Below are positions 15,852 through 25,923 of a stretch of 64,000 bases of DNA, piece by piece. Position numbers and translations under genes: made by a program. The stretch is from Allopusillimonas ginsengisoli (GTDB lineage: Bacteria > Pseudomonadota > Gammaproteobacteria > Burkholderiales > Burkholderiaceae_B), in NCBI GenBank assembly GCA_005239165.1, contig RAPG01000001.1, positions 248,001 to 312,000 on the forward strand, written 5' to 3'. How positions within the stretch are numbered: position 1 is the stretch's first letter; every line of letters begins with the position of its first letter. Below the pieces are notes generated by a model, which was not told the origin of the DNA, made no database searches, and saw nothing but the letters and a program-made list of their open reading frames with translations.

Positions 15852-17825
15852 ATGCATGATCGTCGCTCCATTACCCCCCTGCCCGACCTGCTGATCAGCC
15901 AGATCGCTGCCGGCGAGGTCGTTGAGCGCCCCGCCTCCGTCCTTAAAGAACTGCTCGAAAACGCCATTGACGCAGGCGCCCGCGCCATCGAAGTCCGTCT
16001 TGACGGTGGCGGCATACGGCGGATCGCCATCAGCGATGATGGCAGTGGCATTCCTGCCGACGAAATGCACTTGGCGCTTACCCGCCATGCCACCAGCAAA
16101 ATCAACTCACTGGACGAGCTCGAAGCGGTCGCTTCCATGGGGTTCAGGGGCGAAGCCCTGGCCTCGATTGCCTCCGTATCACGCCTGACACTTACGTCGC
16201 GTACGGCTGACGCCCCACATGCCTGGCAGATCACCTCAGCCTGCGAACCCCCTATGCCCGCCTCAGGCTCGGTAGGTACCACCATAGACGTAAGACAGCT
16301 TTTTGACGACGTACCTGCACGCCGTAAATTCTTGCGTACTGAATCCACCGAGTACGGGCATTGCGTCGATGCATTCGAGCGTATTGCACTGGCCCACCCT
16401 CATATCGCATTCAGGCTCTTCCACAATGACAAGCCTCAGCGTAACTGGCGTGCCTGTGACATGGGGCAGCGTGTCCGCGATGTACTCGGCCCCGAATTTG
16501 TCGGTCAGGGCGTGCAGATCAGCCATGAGCTTGGTCTGGTGGCAGTGCATGGCATCATCACGCGCCCCACGTTTGCACGCAGCCGCGCAGACCGCCAGTA
16601 TCTCTATGTCAACGGGCGCTACATCAAAGACCGCACCGTATCGCACGCCATCCGGCAGGCCTATGCTGATGTGCTGCACGGTGACCGCCAGCCCGCCTAT
16701 GTGTTGTTTCTTTCGACCGACCCGACCGGCGTCGACGTCAACGTACACCCTGCCAAACACGAGGTACGCTTTCGCAATAGCGGTGCCATCCACAAATTTA
16801 TCAGCCAGACACTCAGTCAGGCCCTGGCGGCAGCTGGCGGCCATGTGCTTGAGTCCGGCCAGGACGACGCAAGGCCCCAGGGCACAAACGATTCAGCGCA
16901 AGCCGAAGGACAGCACCAGACGGGCGCGTCAGACAGTGCCTCGTTGCCAGGTCAGTCAGCGCACCGGCCCGGCGCCTTCCCTTTTGGCAGCCGCGCCTTG
17001 CAGCAGCCGCTGCGGCTGCGCCCGGATGACGCAGCAGGTACCGACTGGCGTGAGCTTTATCGTCCTGCCGATGATGCGCAGCACGCGCATACGGCAGGCG
17101 CTGACCAGTTCCCTCAGCCTGCTGACAGGCTAGATGCGCCCTATCAAACCTACACCACGGCCGCTGCCGGGCCTTTGACAGCCCTGCCGGCAGCTATGCA
17201 ACGCATGGGCGAGCCACTGACGCAAGTCCGCTCTGATTCTGAGTTTCCGCTGGGCATGGCGCTGGGGCAGCTTCATGGCATTTATATTCTGGCGCAAAAC
17301 GAGCACGGGCTTGTTCTGGTCGACATGCACGCCGCACACGAGCGGGTTGTCTATGAACAGCTTAAAAAAGCAATGGATACGCGCAGCCTGCCCCGCCAAG
17401 AGCTACTCGTTCCAGTCGTATTCAGCGTGGCCGAAAAAGAAATCGGCCTTATTGAAGAGTATGCCGACACACTGTCCGAACTGGGGCTCGACATAAGAGC
17501 GGCAGGCCCTGCCTCAGTCGCCGTGCGGGCCGTGCCGGCACTGCTGGCGGGCGGCGATATCGAATCACTGGCACGCGGTGTATTGCGTGACCTTGCTGGG
17601 GTGGGTTCCTCACCTCGTCTGACTGAGCAGCGTAACGAGCTACTGTCCACCATGGCATGCCATGGTTCAGTCAGGGCCAACCGCCGCCTCACCCTCGACG
17701 AAATGAACGGCCTGCTGCGCCGCATGGAAACCACCGAGCGTGCTGACCAGTGCAACCATGGTCGCCCCACCTGGATGCAATGGCCGATTACCGAACTCGA
17801 TCGGCTATTCATGCGTGGCCAGTAG
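15852..17825 (+). CDS. mutL: DNA mismatch repair protein MutL
   Basis: Mismatch-repair ATPase linking MutS to strand incision. The 657 residues comprise: a GHKL ATPase domain (about 1-330) with [18 protein letters not shown] and GFRGEAL; a low-complexity linker rich in Gln, Ala and His (about 335-455); and a C-terminal dimerisation domain. The C-terminal part carries [12 protein letters not shown], close to the endonuclease motif DQHA(X)2E(X)4E but with Met for Gln, plus ACHGSVRAN and CNHGRPT. This fits an endonuclease-type MutL, as expected in bacteria without MutH, although activity is inference. The next gene is miaA, the same pairing as in many proteobacteria. Confidence 0.95.
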   Translation: MHDRRSITPLPDLLISQIAAGEVVERPASVLKELLENAIDAGARAIEVRLDGGGIRRIAISDDGSGIPADEMHLALTRHATSKINSLDELEAVASMGFRGEALASIASVSRLTLTSRTADAPHAWQITSACEPPMPASGSVGTTIDVRQLFDDVPARRKFLRTESTEYGHCVDAFERIALAHPHIAFRLFHNDKPQRNWRACDMGQRVRDVLGPEFVGQGVQISHELGLVAVHGIITRPTFARSRADRQYLYVNGRYIKDRTVSHAIRQAYADVLHGDRQPAYVLFLSTDPTGVDVNVHPAKHEVRFRNSGAIHKFISQTLSQALAAAGGHVLESGQDDARPQGTNDSAQAEGQHQTGASDSASLPGQSAHRPGAFPFGSRALQQPLRLRPDDAAGTDWRELYRPADDAQHAHTAGADQFPQPADRLDAPYQTYTTAAAGPLTALPAAMQRMGEPLTQVRSDSEFPLGMALGQLHGIYILAQNEHGLVLVDMHAAHERVVYEQLKKAMDTRSLPRQELLVPVVFSVAEKEIGLIEEYADTLSELGLDIRAAGPASVAVRAVPALLAGGDIESLARGVLRDLAGVGSSPRLTEQRNELLSTMACHGSVRANRRLTLDEMNGLLRRMETTERADQCNHGRPTWMQWPITELDRLFMRGQ

Positions 17826-17930
17826 CCTGTTGAAACACCACCCACCTGTCCCGCCTGACGCAAACCGGTGCATTCGCCGCTTCAGGCACATCACCTATTT
17901 GCGTCATGAGCTCATTTGCCGGTTTTATCC

Positions 17931-18884
17931 ATGAGTATGTCTGCTGACGCCAACACGCCGCCTGTCATCTGCCTGGCCGGGCCCACGGCCTCGGGGAAAA
18001 GTGCGGCAACGCTTGCCATTGCTGCGCGCTGGCCTGTAGAGATTATTGTGGTCGATTCAGCCACAATTTATCGCGGCATGGATATTGGCACCGCCAAACC
18101 CTCGATGGCAGAGCAAGCCAGAATACCGCATCATCTGCTCGATATCCGCGACCCGGCTGAAAGCTACTCGGCCGCCGAATTCCAGCGCGACGCCAGCACA
18201 CTTATCCCGCAAATTATCGCGCGTGGAAACTACCCCCTGCTGTGCGGGGGCACTATGCTGTACTACAAGGCCCTGCGCGAAGGCCTGAGCGACCTGCCCG
18301 AGGCTAACCCCGCCTTGCGTGCGCAAATCGATCAGGAGGCCCGTGAGCAGGGCTGGCCCGCCATGCACCGGCAGCTGGCATCCTTTGACGCCAAAACCGC
18401 TGAACGGCTAAAACCTAATGACAGCCAGCGCCTGCAACGCGCCATTGAAATTTATCGCATCAGCGGACGCACCATGACAGACTGGCTGGAGCAATCTCGA
18501 CCGCGCACGGCAACACCGTTTTCATTTATTACGCTTAGTCTGGAACCGTCGGACAGGCTCGCGCTGCATGCCCGCATTGCCGGACGCTACCAAAGCATGA
18601 TCCAGGCCGGGCTGGTCGAAGAGGTTGAGGCGCTACACGCCAGGCCAGACCTGCATACAGGGCTGCCCTCGGTGCGCTGTGTGGGGTATCGCCAAATCTG
18701 GGACTACCTCGATGGCACGTGTACGCTGGACGCAGCCATAGAGCGCGCCATTGCCGCCACGCGCCAGCTGGCAAAAAGGCAGCTGACCTGGCTGCGGTCG
18801 CAACCAGAAAGAACGATTGTTGATTGTCTGGCCCCAACAGCGGCAGAGCAGATTGCAGACCTGGTGGCCCCGTACTGGCGCTAA
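17931..18884 (+). CDS. miaA: tRNA dimethylallyltransferase MiaA
   Basis: Adds the dimethylallyl group to N6 of A37 in tRNAs reading UNN codons, the first step toward ms2i6A. P-loop GPTASGKS, the substrate contacts [17 protein letters not shown], and the later [15 protein letters not shown] and [14 protein letters not shown] motifs are all present. The ATG at 17931 gives 317 residues, normal for the family; a TTG further upstream is open but unneeded. It lies 105 bases after mutL. Confidence 0.94.
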   Translation: MSMSADANTPPVICLAGPTASGKSAATLAIAARWPVEIIVVDSATIYRGMDIGTAKPSMAEQARIPHHLLDIRDPAESYSAAEFQRDASTLIPQIIARGNYPLLCGGTMLYYKALREGLSDLPEANPALRAQIDQEAREQGWPAMHRQLASFDAKTAERLKPNDSQRLQRAIEIYRISGRTMTDWLEQSRPRTATPFSFITLSLEPSDRLALHARIAGRYQSMIQAGLVEEVEALHARPDLHTGLPSVRCVGYRQIWDYLDGTCTLDAAIERAIAATRQLAKRQLTWLRSQPERTIVDCLAPTAAEQIADLVAPYWR

Positions 18885-18978
18885 GCACGCATCGCTATGG
18901 CGCTGCTGGGCGGTTTGAGCCTCCTGCATACGGGCGAGCAACCAACACGTTTCAAAAAGCCTGACCGATATTTGCCCC

Positions 18979-19009
18979 ACACGATGGCATTTTAGCCATC
19001 ACAGTGTGG
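18979..19009. terminator. Imperfect hairpin between miaA and purM
   Basis: Inverted repeat CACAC-GATGGC / GCCATC-ACA-GTGTG between two convergent genes. There is no clear T-run, so a terminator role is weakly supported. The rest of the 18885-19100 gap contains a short GCC-rich repeat tract near 19059-19091 and nothing else I recognise. Confidence 0.4.
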
Positions 19010-19100
19010 ATCTGGATTAACCGCAACCATGTGGCACTTATAGCGGGGCGCTACTGCAACGCCACCGCCACCAGCGCCGCCAGCGCCGCCAGGGCGATGA

Positions 19101-20153
19101 TTAAACGACCGTCGTTTGCGGCGCGTCAGCGCTTTCTTGGGCCACGATCTCGCCCAAGTGACTAACCTGCTCACCATGTTGGGTCAGCGTGGCGGCAATC
19201 GCGTCTGCCTGGTCAGCCGGCACAACAATAACCATGCCAATGCCGCAGTTGAACACGCGATACATTTCTACGTTGTCGACGTCACCGTTTTGCTGCAGCC
19301 AGGTAAAGAGCTCAGGCATTTGCCAGGCATCACGATGCAGGCGTGCGGCCAGCCCGGGCTGAAGAATACGGGGTACGTTGTCGAGCAGACCGCCGCCAGT
19401 AATATGCGCCAGACCCTTAATGGCATCGCCATGCTCGGCCAACGCGGCCAACACCGACTTGACATAGATGCGGGTGGGCTCCATGACAGCGTCGCGCAGC
19501 GGACGGCCACCGAGTTCTTGGTCAGGCCGGGCATTGGCGTGAGTGAGAATTTTGCGCAGCAGCGAGAACCCATTGGAGTGCGCGCCACTGGAAGCCAGAC
19601 CCAGCACGACATCACCCACGGCAATCGACTTGCCATCGATAATGCGTGATTTTTCAACCGCGCCGACAGCAAAACCTGCCAGATCGTACTCTCCGTCAGG
19701 GTACATGCCCGGCATTTCAGCCGTTTCGCCACCAATTAACGCGCAGCCCGCCAGCTCACAGCCTTTGGCGATACCACCCACCACACTGGCCGCGGTGTCT
19801 ACCGACAGCTTGCCGCAGGCGAAATAGTCAAGAAAATACAGAGGCTCGGCGCCCTGCACCAGAATGTCGTTGACACTCATGGCCACCAGATCTATGCCGA
19901 CTGTATCGTGGCGATTCCATTCGAACGCCAGGCGCAGCTTGGTGCCCACGCCGTCGGTGCCCGACACCAGCACAGGCTCTTTAAGATGGCGCGGCACCTC
20001 GAATAATGCGCCAAACCCGCCGATTCCGGCCATGACACCTGGCCGCATAGTGCGTGCCGCAAGAGGCTTGATACGATCAACCAGCGCCTCACCGGCGTCG
20101 ATGTCGACCCCTGCATCGCGGTAGGTCATGGGAGCGGAAAATTTGTTTGTCAT
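19101..20153 (-). CDS. purM: Phosphoribosylformylglycinamidine cyclo-ligase PurM (AIR synthetase)
   Basis: Fifth step of de novo purine synthesis: ATP-driven closure of FGAM to aminoimidazole ribonucleotide. The 350 residues show the typical start [16 protein letters not shown], the [13 protein letters not shown] [36 protein letters not shown] and [11 protein letters not shown], and [11 protein letters not shown]. It stands alone here, while purC-purE-purK lie near 41-43.6 kb. It is divergent from hda. Confidence 0.95.
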   Translation of the reverse strand: MTNKFSAPMTYRDAGVDIDAGEALVDRIKPLAARTMRPGVMAGIGGFGALFEVPRHLKEPVLVSGTDGVGTKLRLAFEWNRHDTVGIDLVAMSVNDILVQGAEPLYFLDYFACGKLSVDTAASVVGGIAKGCELAGCALIGGETAEMPGMYPDGEYDLAGFAVGAVEKSRIIDGKSIAVGDVVLGLASSGAHSNGFSLLRKILTHANARPDQELGGRPLRDAVMEPTRIYVKSVLAALAEHGDAIKGLAHITGGGLLDNVPRILQPGLAARLHRDAWQMPELFTWLQQNGDVDNVEMYRVFNCGIGMVIVVPADQADAIAATLTQHGEQVSHLGEIVAQESADAPQTTVV

Positions 20154-20263
20154 GAGAAAAGCCGTGGGATGTGCAAGAATTGCATGTTTAGTTGAACTTG
20201 AAGGGTGATTTTACGACGAACGCGGCATTCCATGGAAAGTCGCTCGCCCCGCACAACAAAATC

Positions 20264-20971
20264 ATGACACAACAACTGATTCTTGACCTGCTCCCGCCCC
20301 CGCCTCCCTCCCTCGATAACTTCGTAGTGGGTGCCAACGGCGGCGTACTTGACGCGCTTGAACACAGCGAGCCGGGTCGGGCTATTTACTTATGGGGCCC
20401 GCCGGGCGCCGGGCGCACGCATCTGCTGCGCGCCATGGCTCAGGGCGACGAGGCTTACTATTATGGCTCCGGCTCTTCGCCTGACGTGCTGTCCCGCATT
20501 GCCACCTCAGACACCCTGAAGTATCGCCTGATCGCCGTCGATAACGTCGAGCTGCTTGATGAGGCCGGACAGGCAGCCCTGTTCACCCTGTACAATCGCT
20601 GGCGTGAGGTCGCAGCAACAGATCAAGGCTTCATGCTTGTGCTGGCAGGCGATCGTGCGCCGCTGACCTTGCCGCTACGCGAAGACCTGCGCACCCGTCT
20701 GGGCTGGGATCTGGTGTTTCGACTCGAATTATTGTCTGACGACGACCGTGCACGGGCGCTCAATACCAAAGCCACCGAACGCGGCCTGCGCCTGGCGCCC
20801 GAGGTGGTGGCTTGGGTGCTTAGCCATTACACACGCGATATGCGCATGCTAAGCGCATTGCTCGATGCCCTTGATCGTTACTCACTTGAAAAACACCGGG
20901 CCATTACATTGCCCCTGCTTAAAGATCTGCTGGCCTCTGGCCACCCAACCCATCATCCTGAAGACACATGA
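20264..20971 (+). CDS. hda: DnaA regulatory inactivator Hda
   Basis: Short DnaA-like AAA+ protein that, with the sliding clamp, stimulates ATP hydrolysis by DnaA after initiation. From ATG 20264 it has 235 residues. The N-terminus QQLILDLLP resembles the clamp-binding peptide of Hda. A P-loop-like WGPPGAGRTHLLRAMA, the Walker B-like LIAVDNVELLDEAGQ, and LREDLRTRLGWDLVFRLELL are visible. No C-terminal DnaA DNA-binding domain is present. An upstream start at 20192 would add residues unlike the family. The stop overlaps the next gene by 4 bases. Confidence 0.9.
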   Translation: MTQQLILDLLPPPPPSLDNFVVGANGGVLDALEHSEPGRAIYLWGPPGAGRTHLLRAMAQGDEAYYYGSGSSPDVLSRIATSDTLKYRLIAVDNVELLDEAGQAALFTLYNRWREVAATDQGFMLVLAGDRAPLTLPLREDLRTRLGWDLVFRLELLSDDDRARALNTKATERGLRLAPEVVAWVLSHYTRDMRMLSALLDALDRYSLEKHRAITLPLLKDLLASGHPTHHPEDT

Positions 20972-21669
20972 CAAGCTCGCAACGCCTGGCCCTATTCGAT
21001 CTGGACCACACTCTGCTTCCTCTGGACAGCGACTATCAATGGGCTGATTTCCTCGCCCGCACCGGACGCGCTGGTGATCCGGTCGAGGCACAGCGCCGCA
21101 ACGAAGAACTCATGGAACGCTATAACGCGGGTCAGCTCACCGCCGAGCAGTCTGCCGAATTTATGCTGGGCCTGCTGACCCGCGCTGCGCCCGCCGAGCT
21201 CAACGACTGGCATCAAGACTTTATGGCCAGCATCGTCAAACCCGCCATCTTGCCCGCGGCGCGTGCGCTCGTGCAAGAACATACCCGCCGCGGTGACCTG
21301 TGTGCCATTGTGACGGCCACCAATGAGTTCGTCACCAAACCCATTGCCCAGGCGTTTGGCATTCCTCACCTTATCGCCACCGTGCCCGAAATGCACGACG
21401 ACCGCTACACAGGCCGCATACAGGGTGTTGCCAGCTTCCAGGAAGGAAAAATCACCCGTGTCCAGGCCTGGCTGGCCGATATGGGTCTTACGCTCGACAG
21501 CTTCGAAGTCTCGTACTTTTACAGCGACTCACCCAACGACTTGCCGCTGCTTGAGGTGGTCACCCACCCTGTCGCCACCAACCCCAGCCCCGCCCTGCGC
21601 AAAATCGCGCAGGCCCGTCGCTGGCCCATACTTGACCTGTTCAGCGACATGCTGGATACAAAGTCTTAA
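20968..21669 (+). CDS. HAD-IB family phosphatase (SerB-like)
   Basis: Haloacid-dehalogenase superfamily subfamily IB hydrolase of 233 residues. Motif I is LFDLDHTLLPLDSDYQW. Motif II is around IVTATNEFVTKP, and motif III/IV around YFYSDSPNDLPLLEVV. The closest described types are the SerB-like subfamily IB enzymes, and histidinol-phosphatase activity has been reported for related proteins; the substrate here is not known. The ATGA overlap with hda and the 9-base gap to pcnB place it in a hda-HAD-pcnB-folK run. Confidence 0.85.
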   Translation: MTSSQRLALFDLDHTLLPLDSDYQWADFLARTGRAGDPVEAQRRNEELMERYNAGQLTAEQSAEFMLGLLTRAAPAELNDWHQDFMASIVKPAILPAARALVQEHTRRGDLCAIVTATNEFVTKPIAQAFGIPHLIATVPEMHDDRYTGRIQGVASFQEGKITRVQAWLADMGLTLDSFEVSYFYSDSPNDLPLLEVVTHPVATNPSPALRKIAQARRWPILDLFSDMLDTKS

Positions 21670-21678
21670 ACTAACGCC

Positions 21679-23106
21679 ATGCTAAAGCAAACAATAAAAA
21701 ACTTTGTCGGGCGTCTTTTCGCGGCACCCGCACGCGGGCCCGAGCGAATTTCACCCGAAAAACACGGTATCGACAAGCGCAAGGTCTCGCGCCATGCCGT
21801 CAAAGTGTGTGAAGTGCTGCGCAATGCCGGCTACGAGGGATACATCGTCGGAGGCGCCGTACGAGATCTTATCGTGGGTCTTCAACCCAAAGATTTCGAC
21901 GTCGCCACCAACGCCACTCCCGAACAAGTCCGTCCGCTGTTTAGGCGGGCACGCATCATCGGCCGCCGCTTCCAGCTGGTGCATGTGGTGTTCGGCCAAG
22001 AAATCATAGAAACCTCCACATTTCGGGCCATGGCCAATGGCGACGAATTCACCGATGAGCATGGCCGCATTTTGCGCGACAACCTGTTTGGCAGCCAGGA
22101 AGAAGACGCCGCGCGGCGCGACTTTACACTGAACGCGCTTTACTACGACCCCCTCGACGAATACGTCATCGATTACCACCGGGGCGTTGCTGATCTCAAA
22201 AATCGCGTTGTTCGCATGATCGGCGATCCCGAGGCACGCTATCGTGAAGACCCGGTGCGCATGCTGCGCGCCATGCGCTTTGCGGCCAAACTCGACGCCA
22301 CTATCGACCCGGCCACGGCCGAACCCATACAGCGCATGGCGGGGCTAATCGAGCATGTACCCGCCTCTCGTCTCTTCGACGAAACGCTCAAGTTGCTCAC
22401 CTGTGGCCACGCCATGGACTGCCTGCGACTGCTGCAGAAAGCAGGCCTGCACCGCGGCTTGCTGCCACTCATTGATCAGGTATTTGCAGAAGAAGGTGGC
22501 GAAGAATTCATCGAACTTGCCTTGGCGCGCACCGACGCACGCGTGCGCGGCGGTAAAACAGTAAGCCCCAGTTTTCTCTTTGCCGCGCTGCTCTGGAAGC
22601 TGGTCTACCGGCGCTGGAACGAATTGCGCGCCTCAGGTGAACCAGCGGCTCAGGCGCTGGTGCAGGCCGCCGATTCAGTTATCGAACAGCAAACACGCAA
22701 ACTGGCCATACAGCGCCGCTTCCAGGCCGACATGCGCGAGATCTGGTTTATGCAGGCCCGCTTTGAACGCGTCAACCCACGCGCCATCTGGCGCATGCTG
22801 GATCAGCCGCGCTTCAGGGCGGCCGCCGACTTTCTGCAATTGCGCGCCGAAGCCAAAGAGGTCGACAGCGTGCAGGCGCAATGGTGGATGGATCTCGCCA
22901 ATGCCAACGACGCCGTCCGCGCCGAAATGATCGAGTCATATCAAGAGCAAACTCGCAAGAGCGGCGCCATCCCTGGCACCAAACGTCGTCGCCGCCCTCG
23001 CAAAAAACGCCCCACAGACGGGGCATCGGCGCACACTGATGGCGAGGCAGGTTCAGGCAAGGCCGCCAGCCCTAGCGCCCCAAAAAACAGCGCACCACAA
23101 GACTGA
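21679..23106 (+). CDS. pcnB: Poly(A) polymerase I PcnB
   Basis: Adds poly(A) tails to RNA 3' ends, marking them for decay. The 475-residue protein has a class II nucleotidyltransferase head domain: IVGGAVRDLIVG, then KDFDVATNATPEQV with the catalytic acidic pair, then RRDFTLNALYYD. The neck follows (YREDPVRMLRAMRFAAKL). The C-terminal tail is strongly basic (KRRRRPRKKRP) and then Ser/Ala-rich, as in PcnB rather than CCA-adding enzymes. I favour PcnB over Cca from that tail and from the folK neighbour. Confidence 0.92.
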   Translation: MLKQTIKNFVGRLFAAPARGPERISPEKHGIDKRKVSRHAVKVCEVLRNAGYEGYIVGGAVRDLIVGLQPKDFDVATNATPEQVRPLFRRARIIGRRFQLVHVVFGQEIIETSTFRAMANGDEFTDEHGRILRDNLFGSQEEDAARRDFTLNALYYDPLDEYVIDYHRGVADLKNRVVRMIGDPEARYREDPVRMLRAMRFAAKLDATIDPATAEPIQRMAGLIEHVPASRLFDETLKLLTCGHAMDCLRLLQKAGLHRGLLPLIDQVFAEEGGEEFIELALARTDARVRGGKTVSPSFLFAALLWKLVYRRWNELRASGEPAAQALVQAADSVIEQQTRKLAIQRRFQADMREIWFMQARFERVNPRAIWRMLDQPRFRAAADFLQLRAEAKEVDSVQAQWWMDLANANDAVRAEMIESYQEQTRKSGAIPGTKRRRRPRKKRPTDGASAHTDGEAGSGKAASPSAPKNSAPQD

Positions 23107-23179
23107 AACATGGCACAGCGTATATTTATTTTGATGCTGACAAACCCGCGCATGCCCTTTCAGGTGACGTCTGACGCTG

Positions 23180-23683
23180 ATGAACCACGCTGAGCACACC
23201 GGCAACCCGGCTGTACGCGCCTATATCGGCTTGGGTGCCAACCTTGGCGACACGCACACCAGCCTGCGTCGGGCAATCGAGCAACTGGCCTGCTTGCCCC
23301 GTATCCAGCTTGTACGGGTTTCACCGCTATACAGCAGCGCCCCTGTAGATTCCAGCGGCCCTGACTACCTGAATGCCGTAGCCGAAGTCGCCACCTCGCT
23401 CGACGCACACGAACTGCTGTCTATTTTGCTGGGCATAGAGCGCCTGCACGGGCGCGAACGCCCATATCGTAACGCTCCTCGCACGCTGGATCTCGACCTG
23501 CTGCTATACGACGACCAGGATATTGACCGGCCTGATCTGCGCGTGCCCCACCCGCGCATGCATGAGCGCGCCTTTGTGCTGCGCCCGCTCGCTGACCTGG
23601 AGCCCGGGATGAAGCTGGCCCAAGGCAGCCTGAAAGATCTTATTGATGCCTGCGCCGATCAGGTTTTGCGCCGTATTAATTAA
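23180..23683 (+). CDS. folK: 2-amino-4-hydroxy-6-hydroxymethyldihydropteridine diphosphokinase FolK
   Basis: Transfers pyrophosphate from ATP to hydroxymethyl-dihydropterin in folate synthesis. The 167 residues contain the family motifs GLGANLGD, SPLYSSAPVDSSGPDYLNAV, and RPYRNAPRTLDLDLLLYDD, followed by PHPRMHERAFVLRPLADL. It lies 73 bases after pcnB and converges on the CoA-ester lyase gene 10 bases away. Confidence 0.94.
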   Translation: MNHAEHTGNPAVRAYIGLGANLGDTHTSLRRAIEQLACLPRIQLVRVSPLYSSAPVDSSGPDYLNAVAEVATSLDAHELLSILLGIERLHGRERPYRNAPRTLDLDLLLYDDQDIDRPDLRVPHPRMHERAFVLRPLADLEPGMKLAQGSLKDLIDACADQVLRRIN

Positions 23684-23693
23684 TGACGACAGC

Positions 23694-24524
23694 CTACTGC
23701 TCGCCCACCAGCGACAGTATGCGCCGCGCCCGTTCAATCACCGGCGCGTCAACCATTTGCCCGTCCAGCTGAAACGCTGACGATGCAGTGGCTTCGGCCT
23801 GTTCCAGCACACGACGGGCCCAGCTTACCTCTTGCTCGGCAGGCTGAAAAACCGTATGAATTACACCTACCTGCTTTGGATGTATGCACAGCATGCCGCC
23901 AAAACCCATGTCACGCATCTGTGCCGCCAACTGCGCAAGGCCCTCGCCATCGGCAAAATTGGGATAAACCCCGTCCAGCGGTGCCGCCAGCGCATTTGCG
24001 GCGCTGTGCAGCAGAATCTGGCACCGGATGTGATCCAGCAATAGTCGTGCACCTGCCGTATCCGGCGTGGTGGCCGTATCCAGCATGAGATCGAGGTAGC
24101 CGAAAGAAAGTCGCTGTATGCCGCCCGCACCGGCAATCTCGGCCAAGGCCAGCACACCACGCGCGCTTTCTATAATGGGCACAACCGGCTTGCCAACAGC
24201 CGCTACACGGCTGACCTGAGCCGCCGACTCGGTCTTGGGCAGCATAATGCCGGCAATGGCATCGCAGTCAGCACACAACGCAAGATCATCTTCAAACCAG
24301 GGGGTCGACGCATCATTGACACGTAGCAAAAATGACGCTGGCGCCGCGTTGCGGGCAAATTCACGCACATGGTCACGGGCCTGCGTTTTGGCGGTGCGCT
24401 CTACCGCGTCTTCCAGGTCAATGATAACGGCGTCAGCCCCAGCCGCCAGCGCTTTTTCAAAACGCTCAGGGCGGGTGGCCGGCACAAACAGGGCACTGCG
24501 AAGTGGTTTAGCAGAGCTAGGCAT
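23694..24524 (-). CDS. CitE-like CoA-ester lyase (HpcH/HpaI family)
   Basis: TIM-barrel lyase of the citrate-lyase-beta type, 276 residues. It shows RSALFVPATRPERFEKALAAGADAVIIDLEDAV, the magnesium and CoA-site arginine regions, and LRVND and MLPKTESAAQV. A stand-alone CitE protein without CitD/CitF is usually a malyl-, citramalyl- or related CoA lyase. With a CaiB-type CoA transferase, a MaoC-type hydratase and a class I fumarase just upstream in the same direction, an (S)-citramalyl-CoA lyase role (giving acetyl-CoA and pyruvate) is a reasonable inference. The start codon overlaps the transferase stop, so the two are cotranslated. Confidence 0.85.
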   Translation of the reverse strand: MPSSAKPLRSALFVPATRPERFEKALAAGADAVIIDLEDAVERTAKTQARDHVREFARNAAPASFLLRVNDASTPWFEDDLALCADCDAIAGIMLPKTESAAQVSRVAAVGKPVVPIIESARGVLALAEIAGAGGIQRLSFGYLDLMLDTATTPDTAGARLLLDHIRCQILLHSAANALAAPLDGVYPNFADGEGLAQLAAQMRDMGFGGMLCIHPKQVGVIHTVFQPAEQEVSWARRVLEQAEATASSAFQLDGQMVDAPVIERARRILSLVGEQ

Positions 24525-25744
24525 CAGATCATCCCCTGCTCGGTGTAGCTTTGAATCTGCTCGGGGGTATAGCCCAATTTCTGCAAAATAGCGGCAGAAT
24601 GCTCGCCCAGAGCGGGTATTTTATCCATACGGGCCTGAAACTCAGAATTCGTGGCAGGCGGAATCAATGCCGGAAGCGAGCCTGCTTCGCTATCTATCTG
24701 TGTCCAGCGTGCGCGTTGCTGCAACTGGGGGTGGGCCCAGACATCAGCCATGGTATTTACGCTGGCATTGGCGATGCTGGCCGCTTCAAGTCGCTCAATA
24801 ACCTGTTCACGTGTCAGCGCTGCAAATACCGTAACAATAAGCACCCGCAGTGCATCTTTGTTTTCAACGCGCTTGAAGTTGGCATTGAAACGACTGTCGT
24901 CGATGAGTTCAGGCTGGCCCAGCACGGTCGTGCAGAATGACGCCCATTCACGTTCGTTCTGCAGACCCAGCATGACCTCGCTGCCATCACCCACCGGGAA
25001 AGGCCCATAAGGGGAGATCGTGGCATGTGAGGCGCCTGCTCGGGGAGGAGGCTCGGCCCCATCGAAAGCGTAATACATGGGAAACCCCATCCACTCCACC
25101 GTACTTTCAAGCATGCTCACGTCTATACGAGAGCCCTTGCCGGTTCGCCCACGCAACAGCAGCGCTGAAAGAATGCTGCTGTAGGCGTACATGCCCGCAG
25201 CAATGTCTGACATTGAGCAGCCGGCTTTGGCTGGGGTTTCAGGCGTACCCGTTACCGACAAAAAGCCACTTTCGCTCTGAATAAGCAGGTCGTACGCTTT
25301 TTTCTTTTCGTAGTCGCCCCCTTCTCCATACCCGGAAATATCGCAGACGATAAGTCGGGGGTACTTCTTGCTCAGCGCCTCATAGGACAGGCCCATACGT
25401 GCTGCCGCGCCCGGAGCCAGGTTTTGCACCAGCACATCGGCCTCATCCAGCAGTTTTTCCAGAACACCCGACGCGTCGGGGTGTTTCAAGTCGAGCGTCA
25501 GGCTTTCTTTGGAGCGATTGGTCCACACAAAATGAGAAGCCAGACCTTTGACGCGCTCATCGTAGCCTCGGGCAAAATCACCCACACCCGGCCTTTCCAC
25601 CTTGATGACCCGTGCGCCCATGTCGGCAAGCTGACGCGTGCAGAACGGCGCAGCGATGGCATGCTCCAGGCTGATGACAGTAATGCCGTCCAGAGGGCGC
25701 GGAGCGTCGGAGGCTGGCATGGAAGTGGTAGTTGGCATATTCAT
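24524..25744 (-). CDS. CaiB/BaiF family CoA transferase
   Basis: Class III (type III) CoA transferase that moves CoA between carboxylic acids. Family motifs: PLDGITVISLEHAIAAPFCTRQLADMGARVIKVERP, the active-site Asp region (VDVSMLESTVEWM), and QNLAPGAAARMGLSYE. The ATG at 25744 (or the in-frame ATG two codons on) gives about 405 residues, normal for the family; the frame is open ten codons further. It is followed without a gap by the CitE-like lyase. Donor and acceptor are not readable from sequence; itaconate or mesaconate with succinyl-CoA is my guess from neighbours. Confidence 0.88.
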   Translation of the reverse strand: MNMPTTTSMPASDAPRPLDGITVISLEHAIAAPFCTRQLADMGARVIKVERPGVGDFARGYDERVKGLASHFVWTNRSKESLTLDLKHPDASGVLEKLLDEADVLVQNLAPGAAARMGLSYEALSKKYPRLIVCDISGYGEGGDYEKKKAYDLLIQSESGFLSVTGTPETPAKAGCSMSDIAAGMYAYSSILSALLLRGRTGKGSRIDVSMLESTVEWMGFPMYYAFDGAEPPPRAGASHATISPYGPFPVGDGSEVMLGLQNEREWASFCTTVLGQPELIDDSRFNANFKRVENKDALRVLIVTVFAALTREQVIERLEAASIANASVNTMADVWAHPQLQQRARWTQIDSEAGSLPALIPPATNSEFQARMDKIPALGEHSAAILQKLGYTPEQIQSYTEQGMI

Positions 25745-25923
25745 TCTCTTGAGTTCAGCTCGGAAACGGGGCATGGCACTAAACCATACCCGTCACGTTT
25801 ACATTGCCGGTATATCTGTGTTTCTGTACGTTGCCTGTGACTGCCCTGCGCACCGGCATTACGCATGGCCCGGCTTGGGGGTCGCCCACAGAAGGCGTCC
25901 CGTGCACCGGGGCGAGTCAAGAA

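Noticed and set aside
18992..19177. 61-residue minus-strand frame after purM rich in Gly/Ala
   Set aside because: It overlaps the purM end in another frame and consists largely of a GCC-type simple repeat; no support.
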